From: Anaeromyxobacter soli
GTDB taxonomy: Bacteria; Myxococcota; Myxococcia; Myxococcales; Anaeromyxobacteraceae
Assembly: GCF_022808855.1 (NCBI RefSeq)
Contig: NZ_JAKZLF010000018.1
Coordinates: forward strand, 1 to 64,000
Reading direction: 5' to 3'
DNA length: 64,000 nucleotides
This document shows positions 45,430-54,003 of this stretch, piece after piece. How positions within the stretch are numbered: the stretch's first letter is position 1; every line of letters starts with the position of its first letter. A program made the position numbers and the translations under genes. Below the pieces are notes generated by a model. That model made no database searches and was not told the origin of the DNA. It saw only the letters and a list, made by a program, of their open reading frames with translations.

Positions 45430-47202
45430 TCACGACACCGGCCGCACCGCGCGGCGGAACTCCTCGACCGGGCGCGTGTTGAGGACCTGGCCACGCCGGA
45501 CCCATCCGCGCCGCGCGACGGTCACCGCGTTCCCGAGGAACCCGAGGTTCTGGACCGAGTGCGCGTCCACCGAGAGGACCACCGGGATCCCGCGCGCGGT
45601 GGCCGCTCGCAGCCAGCGCGGCTCGAGCTCGAGCCGGCGCGGATCGCCGTTCACCTCCACGGCGCCGCGCGAGGCGGCGAGGGCGTCGAGCACCTCGTCG
45701 ACGCGGCAGGCGAACGAGGGCCGGTCGAGGAGGAGCCGCCCGAGGGCGTGGCCCCAGATCTTGAACACCGGGAGGGACATGCACCGCACCAGCCGCCGCG
45801 TCATGGCGTCCTCGTCCATCTTCATCCGCGAGTGGACGCTCGCCACGACGACGTCGAGCTGCTCGAGGATGCGATCCGGGAAGTCGAGCGCGCCGTCCTC
45901 CAGGATGTCCGACTCCGTCCCCCGCAGGAGCCGCACCTTCACCTTCTCCTGCACGCGCGCGATCTCGTCCCACTGGCGCCGCAGCCTGTCCGGGTCGAGG
46001 CCGCCCGCGTAGGAGGCGGTCGGCGAGTGGTCGGTGATGGTGAGGTACTCCATGCCGAGCGCCTCCGCGGCGCGCGCCATCTCCTCGACCGAGGCGCGGC
46101 CGTCCGACCAGGTGGTGTGGCAGTGGACCATGCCGCGCACGTCCTCGAGGCGGACGAGGTCGACCGGGAGCGCGCCCGCGCGCGCCGCCTCGATCTCGCC
46201 GGTGTCCTCCCGCAGCTCGGGCGGGACGGGCTGCAGCCCGAGCGCCGCGTACAGCTCCGCCTCGCTCGCGATGGGCACCTTCGCCGCCGGGTCGGGCCGC
46301 CCCTCCTGCGCGGCCCCCGCGCTCGCCGCGCCCGGCGGGAGGCGGTGGAGCCCCCACTCGCTCAGCGTGAACCCGCGCTCGCGCGCGATGCCGCGCAGCT
46401 TCACGTGGTGCGGCTTCGAGCCGGTGAGGTGGTGCAGCAGGGTGGCGAAGTCCTCCGGGGGGACGACGCGGAGATCGACCTGCAGCCCCGACGCCAGCTC
46501 GACGCTCGTCTTGGTGCCACCGCGCGCGATCGTCCGCGCGACGAGGGGGTAGGCGACGAGGCGCGCTGCGAGCGCGGCGGCATCGCGCGACGCGGCCACC
46601 ACGTCCAGATCGCCGACCGTCTCCTTGCCCCGCCGGGTCGAGCCGGCGAGCGCGACCTCCTCCGCGGCGGGGTCGGCGCGCAGGTGCGCGAGGAGCGCCG
46701 CCCCGGCGGCGAGCGCGTCGACGAGCAGGACCTGCCGCTCGGCCGCGCGCGCTCGCATGCGCCCGAGCCCCTCGAGGATCCTGTCCTCCGTCTTCTCGCC
46801 GAAGCCCTTCACCGTCCGGACCCGGCCGTCGCGGCAGGCCGCCTCGAGCTCGGCGACGGTGCCGATCCCCAGGGCCGCGTGCAGGGCGGCGATCTTCTTC
46901 GGTCCCAGGTCGGGCACCTGGAGGAGCTCGAGGATGCCGGGCGGGTGCTTCGCCCGCAGCCGCTCGAGCAGCTCGAGCCGCCCGGTGCGGTGCAGCTCCG
47001 CGATCTTCTTCGCGAGCGCCTCGCCGATGCCGGGGACCTCGGTGAGGCGCCCCGCCTCGACGCGCGCCCCGAGATCCTCGAGCGCCTCCACGGCGCGCGC
47101 GCCGTTCTCGTAGGCGCGGACCTTGAACGGGTTCTCACCTTCCAGCTCGAGGAGCGTCCCGAGCTCGCGCAGCGACCGCGCGATGGCGAACTTGTCGAGC
47201 AT
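45430..47202 (-). CDS. polX: DNA polymerase/3'-5' exonuclease PolX
   Basis: This 590-residue protein joins a family X polymerase (residues 1-320) with a PHP exonuclease (residues 345-590). Helix-hairpin-helix regions VPGIGEALAKKIAEL and VPDLGPKKIAALH bind DNA. The polymerase motif GSTRRGKETVGDLDVV gives Asp198 and Asp200, with Asp243 as the third. PHP motifs include MVHCHTTWSDG, TDHSP, and SVDAHS. It acts in base-excision or gap repair. It faces the lipoprotein gene across 29 bp containing a TATATA. Confidence 0.95.
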   Translation of the reverse strand: MLDKFAIARSLRELGTLLELEGENPFKVRAYENGARAVEALEDLGARVEAGRLTEVPGIGEALAKKIAELHRTGRLELLERLRAKHPPGILELLQVPDLGPKKIAALHAALGIGTVAELEAACRDGRVRTVKGFGEKTEDRILEGLGRMRARAAERQVLLVDALAAGAALLAHLRADPAAEEVALAGSTRRGKETVGDLDVVAASRDAAALAARLVAYPLVARTIARGGTKTSVELASGLQVDLRVVPPEDFATLLHHLTGSKPHHVKLRGIARERGFTLSEWGLHRLPPGAASAGAAQEGRPDPAAKVPIASEAELYAALGLQPVPPELREDTGEIEAARAGALPVDLVRLEDVRGMVHCHTTWSDGRASVEEMARAAEALGMEYLTITDHSPTASYAGGLDPDRLRRQWDEIARVQEKVKVRLLRGTESDILEDGALDFPDRILEQLDVVVASVHSRMKMDEDAMTRRLVRCMSLPVFKIWGHALGRLLLDRPSFACRVDEVLDALAASRGAVEVNGDPRRLELEPRWLRAATARGIPVVLSVDAHSVQNLGFLGNAVTVARRGWVRRGQVLNTRPVEEFRRAVRPVS

Positions 47203-47231
47203 GGGGCGCGTTATATAGGAGCCGCCCCGCC

Positions 47232-47843
47232 ATGCCGCCGCTCCGCGTCCTCTCCGTCCTCCTCGCCGCGCTCGCCGTGACGGCCGGTGGCTGCAGCGGC
47301 GCGCGCCGCCGGGGCGCCGCGCTGCGCCCGCCCGAGGTGCTCGTCGAGGTCCTGCCGCGCTCCGCCCGGGTGGAGCTGGATGGGCGGCCGCTCGGCCCGG
47401 GCGGCGGAGCGGTGGTCCCGGACGCCGCGCCCGAGCCGCACGTGCTGCGGATCGAGGCCGACGGCTACGAGCCCGAGGAGCGGGTGCTCGCGGCGGACAG
47501 CCTCGAAGGCGCGCGCATCGCGGCCGCGCTCCGCCCGCGCGGCTTCGGCGCCGTGCGCGCCCTGGACTACGACGACGCTCCGGCGCTGGCGGCGGCGGCC
47601 GCCTGGCTCGCGGAGGAGGGCGACCCGCGGGACGCCGCCGAGTACGCCGAGCGCGCCATCTCCGTCGACCCGGGGGTCGCGGTCGCGCACCGCGCCCTCG
47701 GCGACGCCCGCGCGCGGGCGGGGGACGCAGCGGCGGCGGTGGCGGCCTGGGCGGAGTACCTGCGCCGCGCGCCCGACGCGCCGGACGGGCCAGCGGTCGA
47801 GCGTCGGATGGAGGCGGCCCGCGCGGATGTGCGCGTTCCGTAG
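47232..47843 (+). CDS. PEGA-domain lipoprotein with TPR-like C-terminus
   Basis: This 203-residue protein has a lipoprotein signal (lipobox VTAGGC). Residues about 36-95 fit a PEGA domain (VLVEVLPRSARVELDGRPLGP, then LRIEADGYEPEERVL). The C-terminal half is helical with TPR-like AAEYAERAISVDPGVAVAHRALGDARARAG. Envelope location is likely; function unknown. The intergenic gap to polX is 29 bp. Confidence 0.8.
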   Translation: MPPLRVLSVLLAALAVTAGGCSGARRRGAALRPPEVLVEVLPRSARVELDGRPLGPGGGAVVPDAAPEPHVLRIEADGYEPEERVLAADSLEGARIAAALRPRGFGAVRALDYDDAPALAAAAAWLAEEGDPRDAAEYAERAISVDPGVAVAHRALGDARARAGDAAAAVAAWAEYLRRAPDAPDGPAVERRMEAARADVRVP

Positions 47844-47892
47844 GGAGCGGCGCCTGCACGAGCGCTGCGGCGGTCCATCCGGAGGAGGGAGC

Positions 47893-48408
47893 ATGGGACA
47901 CGAGGAGCACAGGCACGAGGCGCCCCGCACGCTGCGGATCTTCGTCGTCACCGCGTCAGACACGCGCGGCGAGGCGGAGGACGGGAGCGGCGCGTTCCTC
48001 AAAGCGGCGGTGGCCCAGGCCGGGCACGTCCTCGCGGGCTACCGGATCGTGCGGGACGAGCCGGCGCAGCTCCGCGCCGCGCTGGAGGAGGCGGCGCACG
48101 CCGGGGCGGACGCCGTCGTGGTGAACGGCGGGACGGGCATCGCCGCGCGCGACCGGACCTACGAGGCCGTCGCGGGGCTGCTCGAGAAGCGCCTCGACGG
48201 GTTCGGCGAGCTCTTCCGGATGCTCTCGTACGCGGAGATCGGCTCGGCCGCGATGCTCTCCCGCGCCGTGGCCGGCGTGTGGGGAGGGCGGGCCGTGTTC
48301 TCGGTGCCCGGCTCTCTCGCGGCCGTGCGCCTCGCCTGGGAGAAGCTCATCGGGCCCGAGATCGGCCACGTGCTGCGCGAGATCCGCAAGGACGCGGGAC
48401 GCGCGTAG
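47893..48408 (+). CDS. moaB: Molybdenum cofactor biosynthesis protein MoaB
   Basis: This 171-residue protein belongs to the MoaB/MogA family that adenylylates or handles molybdopterin. VVNGGTGIAARDRTYEAV is the nucleotide/MPT-binding motif, and RMLSYAEIGSAAMLSRAVAG the second conserved block. GGAGGAGGGAGC precedes the ATG at 47893. A His-rich N-terminal stretch (MGHEEHRHE) is unusual. Confidence 0.93.
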   Translation: MGHEEHRHEAPRTLRIFVVTASDTRGEAEDGSGAFLKAAVAQAGHVLAGYRIVRDEPAQLRAALEEAAHAGADAVVVNGGTGIAARDRTYEAVAGLLEKRLDGFGELFRMLSYAEIGSAAMLSRAVAGVWGGRAVFSVPGSLAAVRLAWEKLIGPEIGHVLREIRKDAGRA

Positions 48409-48577
48409 CGCCCGGAGACGCGGCGACGAAGTCCTTGGTGTAGCGCTCTGAAGGAGACGATGGCGACGCGCCCGTCCTCGGAATCCCTGGCTCGCGATCG
48501 CGTCCGTCGGGCGGCGTCGCGGGGTGGGCCGATATCGGCTCGTGTGCCGATTTCTCGCACATGCACATACCCGCTGT

Positions 48578-48583
48578 TAAGAT
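48578..48583 (+). promoter_or_regulatory. -10 box of a probable leaderless promoter (receiver gene)
   Basis: TAAGAT lies 7 nt before the ATG at 48591; this argues for that ATG rather than the in-frame ATG at 48561. Confidence 0.45.
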
Positions 48584-48590
48584 CGCGGGC

Positions 48591-48995
48591 ATGCAGACAC
48601 CGGTGCGGATCCTGGTGGTCGACGACGCCGAGCCCGTGCGGCAGATCCTCGTCCAGACGTTGAGGGCGCTCGGCTTCGAGCCGCTCCAGGCCGACTCTGG
48701 ACCCGCCGCGCTCCGGCTGGCGCTCGCCGTGCAGCCCGCCGTCGCGATCGTGGATCAGTGGATGCCCGAGATGACCGGCGCGGAGCTGATCCTCCGCCTG
48801 CACGCCTCGCCGGATCCGCGAGTCCGCGCCATGACCGTCATCGGTCTCTCGGGGCGTCCGGGTAGCGAGCGTGATCTCCTCGCCGCCGGGGCCCTCACGT
48901 TCCTCCCGAAGCCCTTCCGCGTCGCCCAGCTCGTCGCCGCGCTGCGGGTCGCGATGGAACCCGCGCTCCCCGCGCCCACCTCGTCCGCCGCTTGA
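48591..48995 (+). CDS. Stand-alone response regulator receiver domain
   Basis: This 134-residue protein is one receiver domain. The acidic pair is Asp11-Asp12, the phosphorylated residue Asp55 (AIVDQWMPEMTG), the switch Ser is in GLSG, and the invariant Lys is in LPKPF. No output domain follows. Such CheY-like proteins pass signals by protein contact. No histidine kinase lies nearby. The ATG at 48591 is chosen because TAAGAT lies 7 nt upstream. Confidence 0.9.
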   Translation: MQTPVRILVVDDAEPVRQILVQTLRALGFEPLQADSGPAALRLALAVQPAVAIVDQWMPEMTGAELILRLHASPDPRVRAMTVIGLSGRPGSERDLLAAGALTFLPKPFRVAQLVAALRVAMEPALPAPTSSAA

Positions 48996-49105
48996 GCCGA
49001 GCCGCCGAAGGGCGGCTCATCCCGAGCGCCTCAGGCCCCCTCGGAGCCGATCGCTCGAGTCTCGCCCGCCGCGCTCGAGTCGTGGGGCGAGAGGCGGCTG
49101 CCCGA

Positions 49106-49297
49106 TCACGCGTCGAGCGTCCCGCCCCCGTGGTCCAGCAGCCCGGCCATGAGCTGGACCCGCCGCTCGGCGCGCCGCCGCGCGCCGGGCTCGAGCGTCC
49201 GATCCCGTGCAACCCGGACCTCGATTCGCAGCTCGCCGACGCGGCGGTTCCGCGCGCACTCCCGTCCGTCGAGCCAGGTCCTCATCCGCTGATGCAT
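49106..49297 (-). CDS. Possible small Arg-rich protein
   Basis: This is a 63-residue frame with GGAGGT six nt before its ATG at 49297, the best ribosome-binding site of any short frame in the 400-nt gap at 48996-49396. The translation is charged and helical (WLDGRECARNRRVGELRIEV). No family is recognised. A plus-strand frame at 48992-49384 overlaps it and has a less convincing start. Confidence 0.4.
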   Translation of the reverse strand: MHQRMRTWLDGRECARNRRVGELRIEVRVARDRTLEPGARRRAERRVQLMAGLLDHGGGTLDA

Positions 49298-49396
49298 TCC
49301 GTGACCTCCGTTCGGCCTGCGACCCTGAACGGAATAGCAGGGGGCTCTGACAGCCAGGGGGCGGGCGGGCCCGAGCCGCGCTAAGTCCCGCTACCG

Positions 49397-50371
49397 ATGA
49401 CGCGACGGCCACGCACCCTGTCGCCCGCCCGCGCCGCGGCGCTCCGCCCCCTGCTCGACGCCCTCGACGCCGCGCTCGACCGGCGGGCCCGGCTGGCCGC
49501 GGATCCGGTGGAGCTGCCGAGGCGCTACGCGGATCCCGCCGACGCGGAGGTCGCCGCGCTGTTCGCGGCGAGCCTCGCCTACGGCCGGGCCGACGTGTTC
49601 AAGCCGGTCGTGGAGCGGGTGCTCGCGGCGATGGGCCCCTCGCCGGCGGCGTTCGTCCGCGAGTTCTCGCGGTCGCCCGACCCGTCCTTCTTCGCGGGCG
49701 CGGTCTACCGGTTCAACCGTCCGCCCGACCTCGCCGCCCTCGCGGCGGCGGTGGGCGACCTGCGCGCGCGCCACGGCTCGCTCGGCGCGCGCTTCGCGGC
49801 GCTCCTTCGCGCGTCCGGCGGCGGCGACGGCGCGCTCCGCGACGCGCTCGCGCGCTTCGCCGGGGAGCTCCGCGGCGCCCCGCCCGTCGCGCCGCTCCTC
49901 GCCGGGCGCGGGCCGCGCGGCCTCCTGCACCTCCTCCCGGACGCCGCCGGCCCGGGCGCCTCGAAGCGCTGGAACCTCTACCTGCGCTGGATGGTGCGCG
50001 GCCCCGACGCCGTCGACCTCGGGCTGTGGCGGGAGGTCCCGCCCGCCGCGCTCGTCGTGCCGCTCGACACCCACGTGCACCGCGTCGCGCGGGCCCTCGG
50101 CCTCACGGCGCGGCCCGACGCGAGCTGGAGGACCGCCGAGGAGATCACCGCCTCGCTCCGGCGCGTCGATCCGGAGGATCCGGTGCGCTACGACTTCGCT
50201 CTCTGCCACCTCGGGATGAGCGGGATCTGTCCGGCCCGCCGGGAGGCGCGCCGCTGCGACGCGTGCGCGCTCTCGGCCGGCTGCCTCAGCGCGGCGCGGG
50301 CGCGGCGGCCAGCCCCGGCGGCGCGGGCGGCGGCTCGCCGTACCGGCAGCGCCACAGCTCGAAGGTCGTGA
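49397..50371 (+). CDS. TIGR02757 (DUF2400) family protein
   Basis: This 324-residue protein matches the DUF2400 family: AALFAASLAYGRADVF, then KRWNLYLRWMVR and VVPLDTHVHRVARALGL are its conserved segments. The fold is expected to be helix-hairpin-helix/GPD-like. The C-terminus has a Cys set C-x8-C-x2-C-x5-C (from ICPARREARRCDACALSAGC), close to the endonuclease III iron-sulfur loop (C-x6-C-x2-C-x5-C). A DNA- or nucleic-acid role is possible but unproven. Its 3' end overlaps the GT39 gene on the other strand by 86 nt. Confidence 0.88.
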   Translation: MTRRPRTLSPARAAALRPLLDALDAALDRRARLAADPVELPRRYADPADAEVAALFAASLAYGRADVFKPVVERVLAAMGPSPAAFVREFSRSPDPSFFAGAVYRFNRPPDLAALAAAVGDLRARHGSLGARFAALLRASGGGDGALRDALARFAGELRGAPPVAPLLAGRGPRGLLHLLPDAAGPGASKRWNLYLRWMVRGPDAVDLGLWREVPPAALVVPLDTHVHRVARALGLTARPDASWRTAEEITASLRRVDPEDPVRYDFALCHLGMSGICPARREARRCDACALSAGCLSAARARRPAPAARAAARRTGSATARRS

Positions 50372-51770
50372 CGGTCGCGTCGCCGCGCTTCACCTCGAGC
50401 GGCGGCAGCGCCACGAGCGGCCGGCACGCCTCGGCGCGGCGCTCGCACGTGTGCTTCTCGCGCGGGTCGAGCACGAGCAGGCCCTCGCGACCGGCGAGCG
50501 CGGCGGGGTCGAACCAGTAGCGGTACTGCAGGCCGTGGTCGCCCGCGATCTCCGCGGACCAGGTCCGCGGGTGGCCCGGCAGGTAGTACGCGAGCTCGGC
50601 CGACACCTTGTAGTTGCACCCCGCCACGAACGTGTCCGCCCCGAGGCGGGCGCGCTCGGCGTCGACCCGCGCGGCGAGGTCCCGCCAGCCCGCGGAGCCC
50701 TCGTCGCGCGCCGGGAACGGCACCGCGGGGAAGACGGGGACGAGGTGCGTGTAGACGCTGCCGGCGAGCGCCAGCGCGATCCCCGCCAACCCGGCGCGGC
50801 GCCGCCACCCCCCCGCGAGCGCCAGCGCCGCGGCGGCCGCGAAGGCGGTGGGGTAGACGGGCGCGAGCCAGTTCCCCTTCACCCAGTGGAAAGGGGAGAC
50901 GAGCGTCGCGAGGCAGAGGAGCGGCGCCGCGAAGATCGCGCACATCCGGAAGGCGGGATCGGCTCGCCGCCGGATCGCCTGGACGATGGCCTCCACCGCG
51001 AGCACGAGCAGGACCGGCGTCACGAGCGCCGCCTGCAGCCCCACGTAGCGCGCGACGAGGACCGGGCGCAGGGAGGAGTGCGCGACGCGGGCCTGCGTCT
51101 GGAACTCGAAGCTCGCGAGCCCGTGCCGGAGGTTCCAGACGATCACCGGCGCGAACAGCGCGCCGGCGAGCGCGGCCCCCGCCCACGGCCACGGCGTCCG
51201 CAGCATGCGCCGGCCGCGCGGGTCGAGGAGGAGCGCGAGCAGGATCTGCGGCAGGAGCAGCGCCCCGGTGTACTTGCCGAGGAGCGCCCACCCGGTCGCC
51301 GCGCCCGCGGCGAGCAGCCACGCCGGCCGCTCCTCGTCGAGCGCGCGCAGCGTGAAGTAGAGCGCCATCGCCCAGCCGGAGAGCAGCGGCCCGTCGGGCG
51401 TGATGATGACCTGCCCGAGCGCGAAGAGCGGGACGGCGAGCCCGGCGGCGAGCGCGACGAGGGCCACCCGGGCGCCGAAGAGCCGCCGGACGGAGAGCCA
51501 GAAGAAGGCGCAGAAGATCGCGGAGTGGAGCGCCGCCGCGAGCCGGATCGCGCGCTCCGAGTCGCCGAGGAGGCCGGTCGTGAGCGCGATCGTCCAGGCG
51601 GCGAGGGGAGGGTGGTCGAAGTACGACAGGTCGAGCCGCCGCGCCCACTCCCAGTAGTAAGCCTCCTGCGGGGAGAGGGCGAGGTGGCCCGCGTAATAGA
51701 CGTGGAAGAGCGTCGCGGCCGCGCCGAGGAGCAGCGCGGCGAGGGCGGGGCGGCGATCGGGAGCGTGCAA
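50286..51770 (-). CDS. Glycosyltransferase family 39-like membrane protein
   Basis: This 494-residue protein has about twelve hydrophobic segments. The first loop EAYYWEWARRLDLSYFDHPPLAAW is the PMT/ArnT (GT39) signature, with an acidic residue pair used for polyprenyl-sugar transfer. It is probably a lipid-linked sugar transferase modifying an envelope glycan or protein. It starts at 51770, 12 nt after the diadenylate cyclase stop on the same strand, so it may be co-transcribed. Confidence 0.9.
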   Translation of the reverse strand: MHAPDRRPALAALLLGAAATLFHVYYAGHLALSPQEAYYWEWARRLDLSYFDHPPLAAWTIALTTGLLGDSERAIRLAAALHSAIFCAFFWLSVRRLFGARVALVALAAGLAVPLFALGQVIITPDGPLLSGWAMALYFTLRALDEERPAWLLAAGAATGWALLGKYTGALLLPQILLALLLDPRGRRMLRTPWPWAGAALAGALFAPVIVWNLRHGLASFEFQTQARVAHSSLRPVLVARYVGLQAALVTPVLLVLAVEAIVQAIRRRADPAFRMCAIFAAPLLCLATLVSPFHWVKGNWLAPVYPTAFAAAAALALAGGWRRRAGLAGIALALAGSVYTHLVPVFPAVPFPARDEGSAGWRDLAARVDAERARLGADTFVAGCNYKVSAELAYYLPGHPRTWSAEIAGDHGLQYRYWFDPAALAGREGLLVLDPREKHTCERRAEACRPLVALPPLEVKRGDATVTTFELWRCRYGEPPPAPPGLAAAPAPR

Positions 51771-51782
51771 GGCGGCCCTGGG

Positions 51783-52667
51783 TCAGACGCGGCGCAGCTT
51801 CTGGCGCAGCTCGAGGACGATCTCGCCCTCGCGGAAGACGCGGACCGTGCCGCTCGTCTGCGAGACCGTGACCGCGATGGACTTCGACTCGGTCGTGATC
51901 GACGCCGCGGCGCTGTGGCGCGCGCCCAGCCCCATCGGCAGCTTCACGTCGCGTGACATGGTGAGCAGGTAGCGTCCCGCCGCCAGCACGACGCCGTCCT
52001 CCCGGATGATGAACGCGCCGTCGAGCGCGGAGAACGTCTTGATGGCCTCGCGGATGGGCGGATCGAGCGCGTTCCGCTCCGCCTCGCTGATCCCCTGGAA
52101 CGGGTTCAGGATGAGCTGGCGGCTCTTCTCCATCACCGCGGTGGAGTCGCCGATGACGACGATCGTGCCGACGGGGTGCCCCTCGTAGCCCTCCGCGCCG
52201 ATCTCCATCGCGGTGTGGATGAGGCTCTCCACCACCTGGGAGGAGAACCCGGGCGGGAGCCCGAGCGTGTCGACGCGGATCTTCTCCTCCGGGTCCTCCG
52301 AGCCGATCTCCACCTTCACGAGCGTGTCGACGACCCGGTCCTCGCCCGGTCCGGCGAGGGCGAGGATGGTGTCGCCGTCGCGAACGACGCCCGCGGCCTG
52401 GGCGGCGACGACCGCCACCTTGATCTTCTCGATGCGCGTGTAGTCGTAGGGCGGGATGAGCACCGCCATGTACTTGCGGGCCTTCAGCTGGTCGGCGATC
52501 CCCTCGCTCGTCACGGCGTAGACGAGCTTGCGCTTGATCGGGCGGCCGCGGATCTCGTTCGGCGAGATGGGGTGGTCGGAGATGAGGAGCAGGCGATCCA
52601 CCTCGGATCGCGCGGTGAGCGCGAGCGCGCCGCGCAGGAACTCGCGGTCGAACTTCCCGTCGGACAT
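51783..52667 (-). CDS. DacZ-like diadenylate cyclase (c-di-AMP synthase)
   Basis: This 294-residue protein has a C-terminal DisA_N/DAC domain: DGAFI at 216-220 (DGA motif), and GARHSAAASI at 248-257 (the RHR motif, here Arg-His-Ser). The N-terminal ~185 residues have a pyruvate kinase C-terminal-like fold (IKRKLVYAVTSEGIADQLKA), a layout known for archaeal DacZ. It should make c-di-AMP from two ATP. The start is set at ATG 52667; the frame runs further upstream but without similarity. It lies divergent from dksA. Confidence 0.85.
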   Translation of the reverse strand: MSDGKFDREFLRGALALTARSEVDRLLLISDHPISPNEIRGRPIKRKLVYAVTSEGIADQLKARKYMAVLIPPYDYTRIEKIKVAVVAAQAAGVVRDGDTILALAGPGEDRVVDTLVKVEIGSEDPEEKIRVDTLGLPPGFSSQVVESLIHTAMEIGAEGYEGHPVGTIVVIGDSTAVMEKSRQLILNPFQGISEAERNALDPPIREAIKTFSALDGAFIIREDGVVLAAGRYLLTMSRDVKLPMGLGARHSAAASITTESKSIAVTVSQTSGTVRVFREGEIVLELRQKLRRV

Positions 52668-52805
52668 GGCGCTTGAGCATGTTCCGGCGGCGGACCCGAG
52701 TAAAGCTTCCGCGCGATTCTCCCGAGGCCCGCGCGCCGCGGGCGCCGGGGCGATCGCCGCGGAGCGCGCGCCGCGCGAAAGGCCCGCTGCGCGGCTGGGC
52801 ACGGC

Positions 52806-52834
52806 TTGACAGCCCAGGGGGCGCAGACTAGTTT
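52806..52834 (+). promoter_or_regulatory. Sigma-70 type promoter of dksA
   Basis: TTGACA at 52806-52811 and TAGTTT at 52829-52834 are separated by 17 bp, 52 nt before the TTG start. Both boxes are close to consensus. Confidence 0.7.
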
Positions 52835-52886
52835 CTCCGCTCTTTTCGGTCGGGCCCCCGGGGGGGCGCGTCAGCGAGGAGGTCGC

Positions 52887-53249
52887 TTGAACAAGAAGGA
52901 CCTGAAGAAGTTCAAGACGATGCTCGAGGAGTCCAAGCGGCAGCTTTTGCTCTCCGCGAAGAAGACGCTCACGGAAGAGGCGAGCTTCGACACCGACGAT
53001 CTGCCCGACGAGATCGACCTCGCGTCGAGCGAGTACACGCAGTCGATGATCTTCCGCCTGCGGGATCGCGAGAAGTTCCTCCTCGCCAAGATCGACAAGG
53101 CGCTCGCCCGCATCGAGAACGGCACGTTCGGCATCTGCGAGCGGTGCGAGGAGGAGATCTCCGCGAAGCGCCTCGAGGCGCGGCCGGTGACGACCCTCTG
53201 CATCCGCTGCAAGGAAGAGCAGGAGCAGAAGGAGAAGTCGTTCGGGTAG
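52887..53249 (+). CDS. dksA: DksA/TraR family transcription regulator
   Basis: This 120-residue protein matches DksA: an N-terminal coiled coil (residues 8-75), the coiled-coil tip DxxDxA at Asp41, Asp44 and Ala46, and a Cys4 zinc finger at Cys84, 87, 105 and 108. DksA binds RNA polymerase and works with ppGpp. The TTG start at 52887 is supported by GAGGAGG upstream. Rel lies 1.3 kb downstream. Confidence 0.93.
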   Translation: MNKKDLKKFKTMLEESKRQLLLSAKKTLTEEASFDTDDLPDEIDLASSEYTQSMIFRLRDREKFLLAKIDKALARIENGTFGICERCEEEISAKRLEARPVTTLCIRCKEEQEQKEKSFG

Positions 53250-53278
53250 CGCGCCCGCCTACGGCGGACGATCACCCC

Positions 53279-53303
53279 GCGGCCGGGCCGAGCGCCCGGC
53301 CGC
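53279..53303 (+). terminator. Intrinsic-type terminator after dksA
   Basis: GCGGCCGGGC (53279-53288) pairs perfectly with GCCCGGCCGC (53294-53303), followed by TCGCGTTT. A short T-run is present; strong stem. Confidence 0.55.
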
Positions 53304-53405
53304 TCGCGTTTCGGGGAGCTTCTCGCGATGGCCGACCGGCGCGCGCCGCGTGTTGCTTTCGCCTGGTCGCGACGGACGCGCGCCGCCGCTCGCTCGCCGC
53401 CGCGC

Positions 53406-53411
53406 TAGGAT
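53406..53411 (+). promoter_or_regulatory. -10 box of a probable leaderless promoter
   Basis: TAGGAT ends exactly 6 nt before the ATG at 53418. Confidence 0.5.
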
Positions 53412-53417
53412 CCCTGC

Positions 53418-53666
53418 ATGACCGCCCCCGCCCGGCCGCAGCGCCGCTCCCGCCGCGCGTTCTGGCTGTTCGCCGTAGCCATGGCCTTGGCCGTCCTCGG
53501 CGGCGGGACGATCGTCCTGCTCAACCGCCGCTCCGTCCGCGAGTACCAGGCCGATCAGGAGCGGGCGGCGGCCGAGCGCGCCCCCGCGATCGACCCGCGC
53601 GCCGGCGCGAAGCCGGACGACCGGGCCGCCGCCGCGCCGGGCCGGAGCGCGGAGGGAGCCCGCTGA
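53418..53666 (+). CDS. Small single-span membrane protein
   Basis: This 82-residue protein has a basic N-terminus, one membrane helix (FWLFAVAMALAVLGGGTIVLL) and a charged C-terminal tail of about 40 residues. No family is recognised. A TAGGAT box 6 nt upstream suggests a leaderless message. Confidence 0.6.
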   Translation: MTAPARPQRRSRRAFWLFAVAMALAVLGGGTIVLLNRRSVREYQADQERAAAERAPAIDPRAGAKPDDRAAAAPGRSAEGAR

Positions 53667-53703
53667 ACAGCCCGGTCGCCTCTCTCGAATCGCGCCCGGT
53701 CGC

Positions 53704-54003
53704 TCAGCGGAGCTTCTCCGCGACCGACCGCATCTTCCCGGCGATCGTGTGCTCCTTGTCGCGGCGGTCGTCGATCTTCACGAGCGTCGACACGCGGACG
53801 GCACCCTCCGTGAAAGGGTGCTCGTGCATCCGGCGCACGACCGCGAGGATCTCGTCGAGGTCGCCCTCGATGATCGTCCCCATGGCGGTGAGCTCATGCG
53901 TGAGCGTGGTGCCGCGGAGGATGCGCTCCACGCCCGCGACGTAGCGCGACACGCTCGGCGTCCCCGTGCCGAGCGGGGTGATGCTGACGAAGACGACCGC
54001 CAT
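53704..54003 (-). CDS. MTH1187/YkoF-type thiamine-binding family protein
   Basis: This 99-residue protein belongs to the DUF77 (MTH1187) family: VFVSITPLGTGTPSVSRYVAG, then YELTAMGTIIEGD-like LTAMGTIIEGDLDEIL. Members form ferredoxin-like dimers or tetramers that bind thiamine-type ligands. The start at 54003 fits the family; upstream codons lack similarity. Confidence 0.9.
   Translation of the reverse strand: MAVVFVSITPLGTGTPSVSRYVAGVERILRGTTLTHELTAMGTIIEGDLDEILAVVRRMHEHPFTEGAVRVSTLVKIDDRRDKEHTIAGKMRSVAEKLR

Noticed and set aside
48992..49384. A 130-codon plus-strand frame in the gap after the receiver gene
   Set aside because: No ribosome-binding site, Pro/Arg/Ala bias, and it overlaps the better supported small minus-strand frame.
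52806..52886. An N-terminal extension of DksA from a TTG at 52806
   Set aside because: This TTG is the first part of the TTGACA promoter box; DksA similarity and the ribosome-binding site support 52887.
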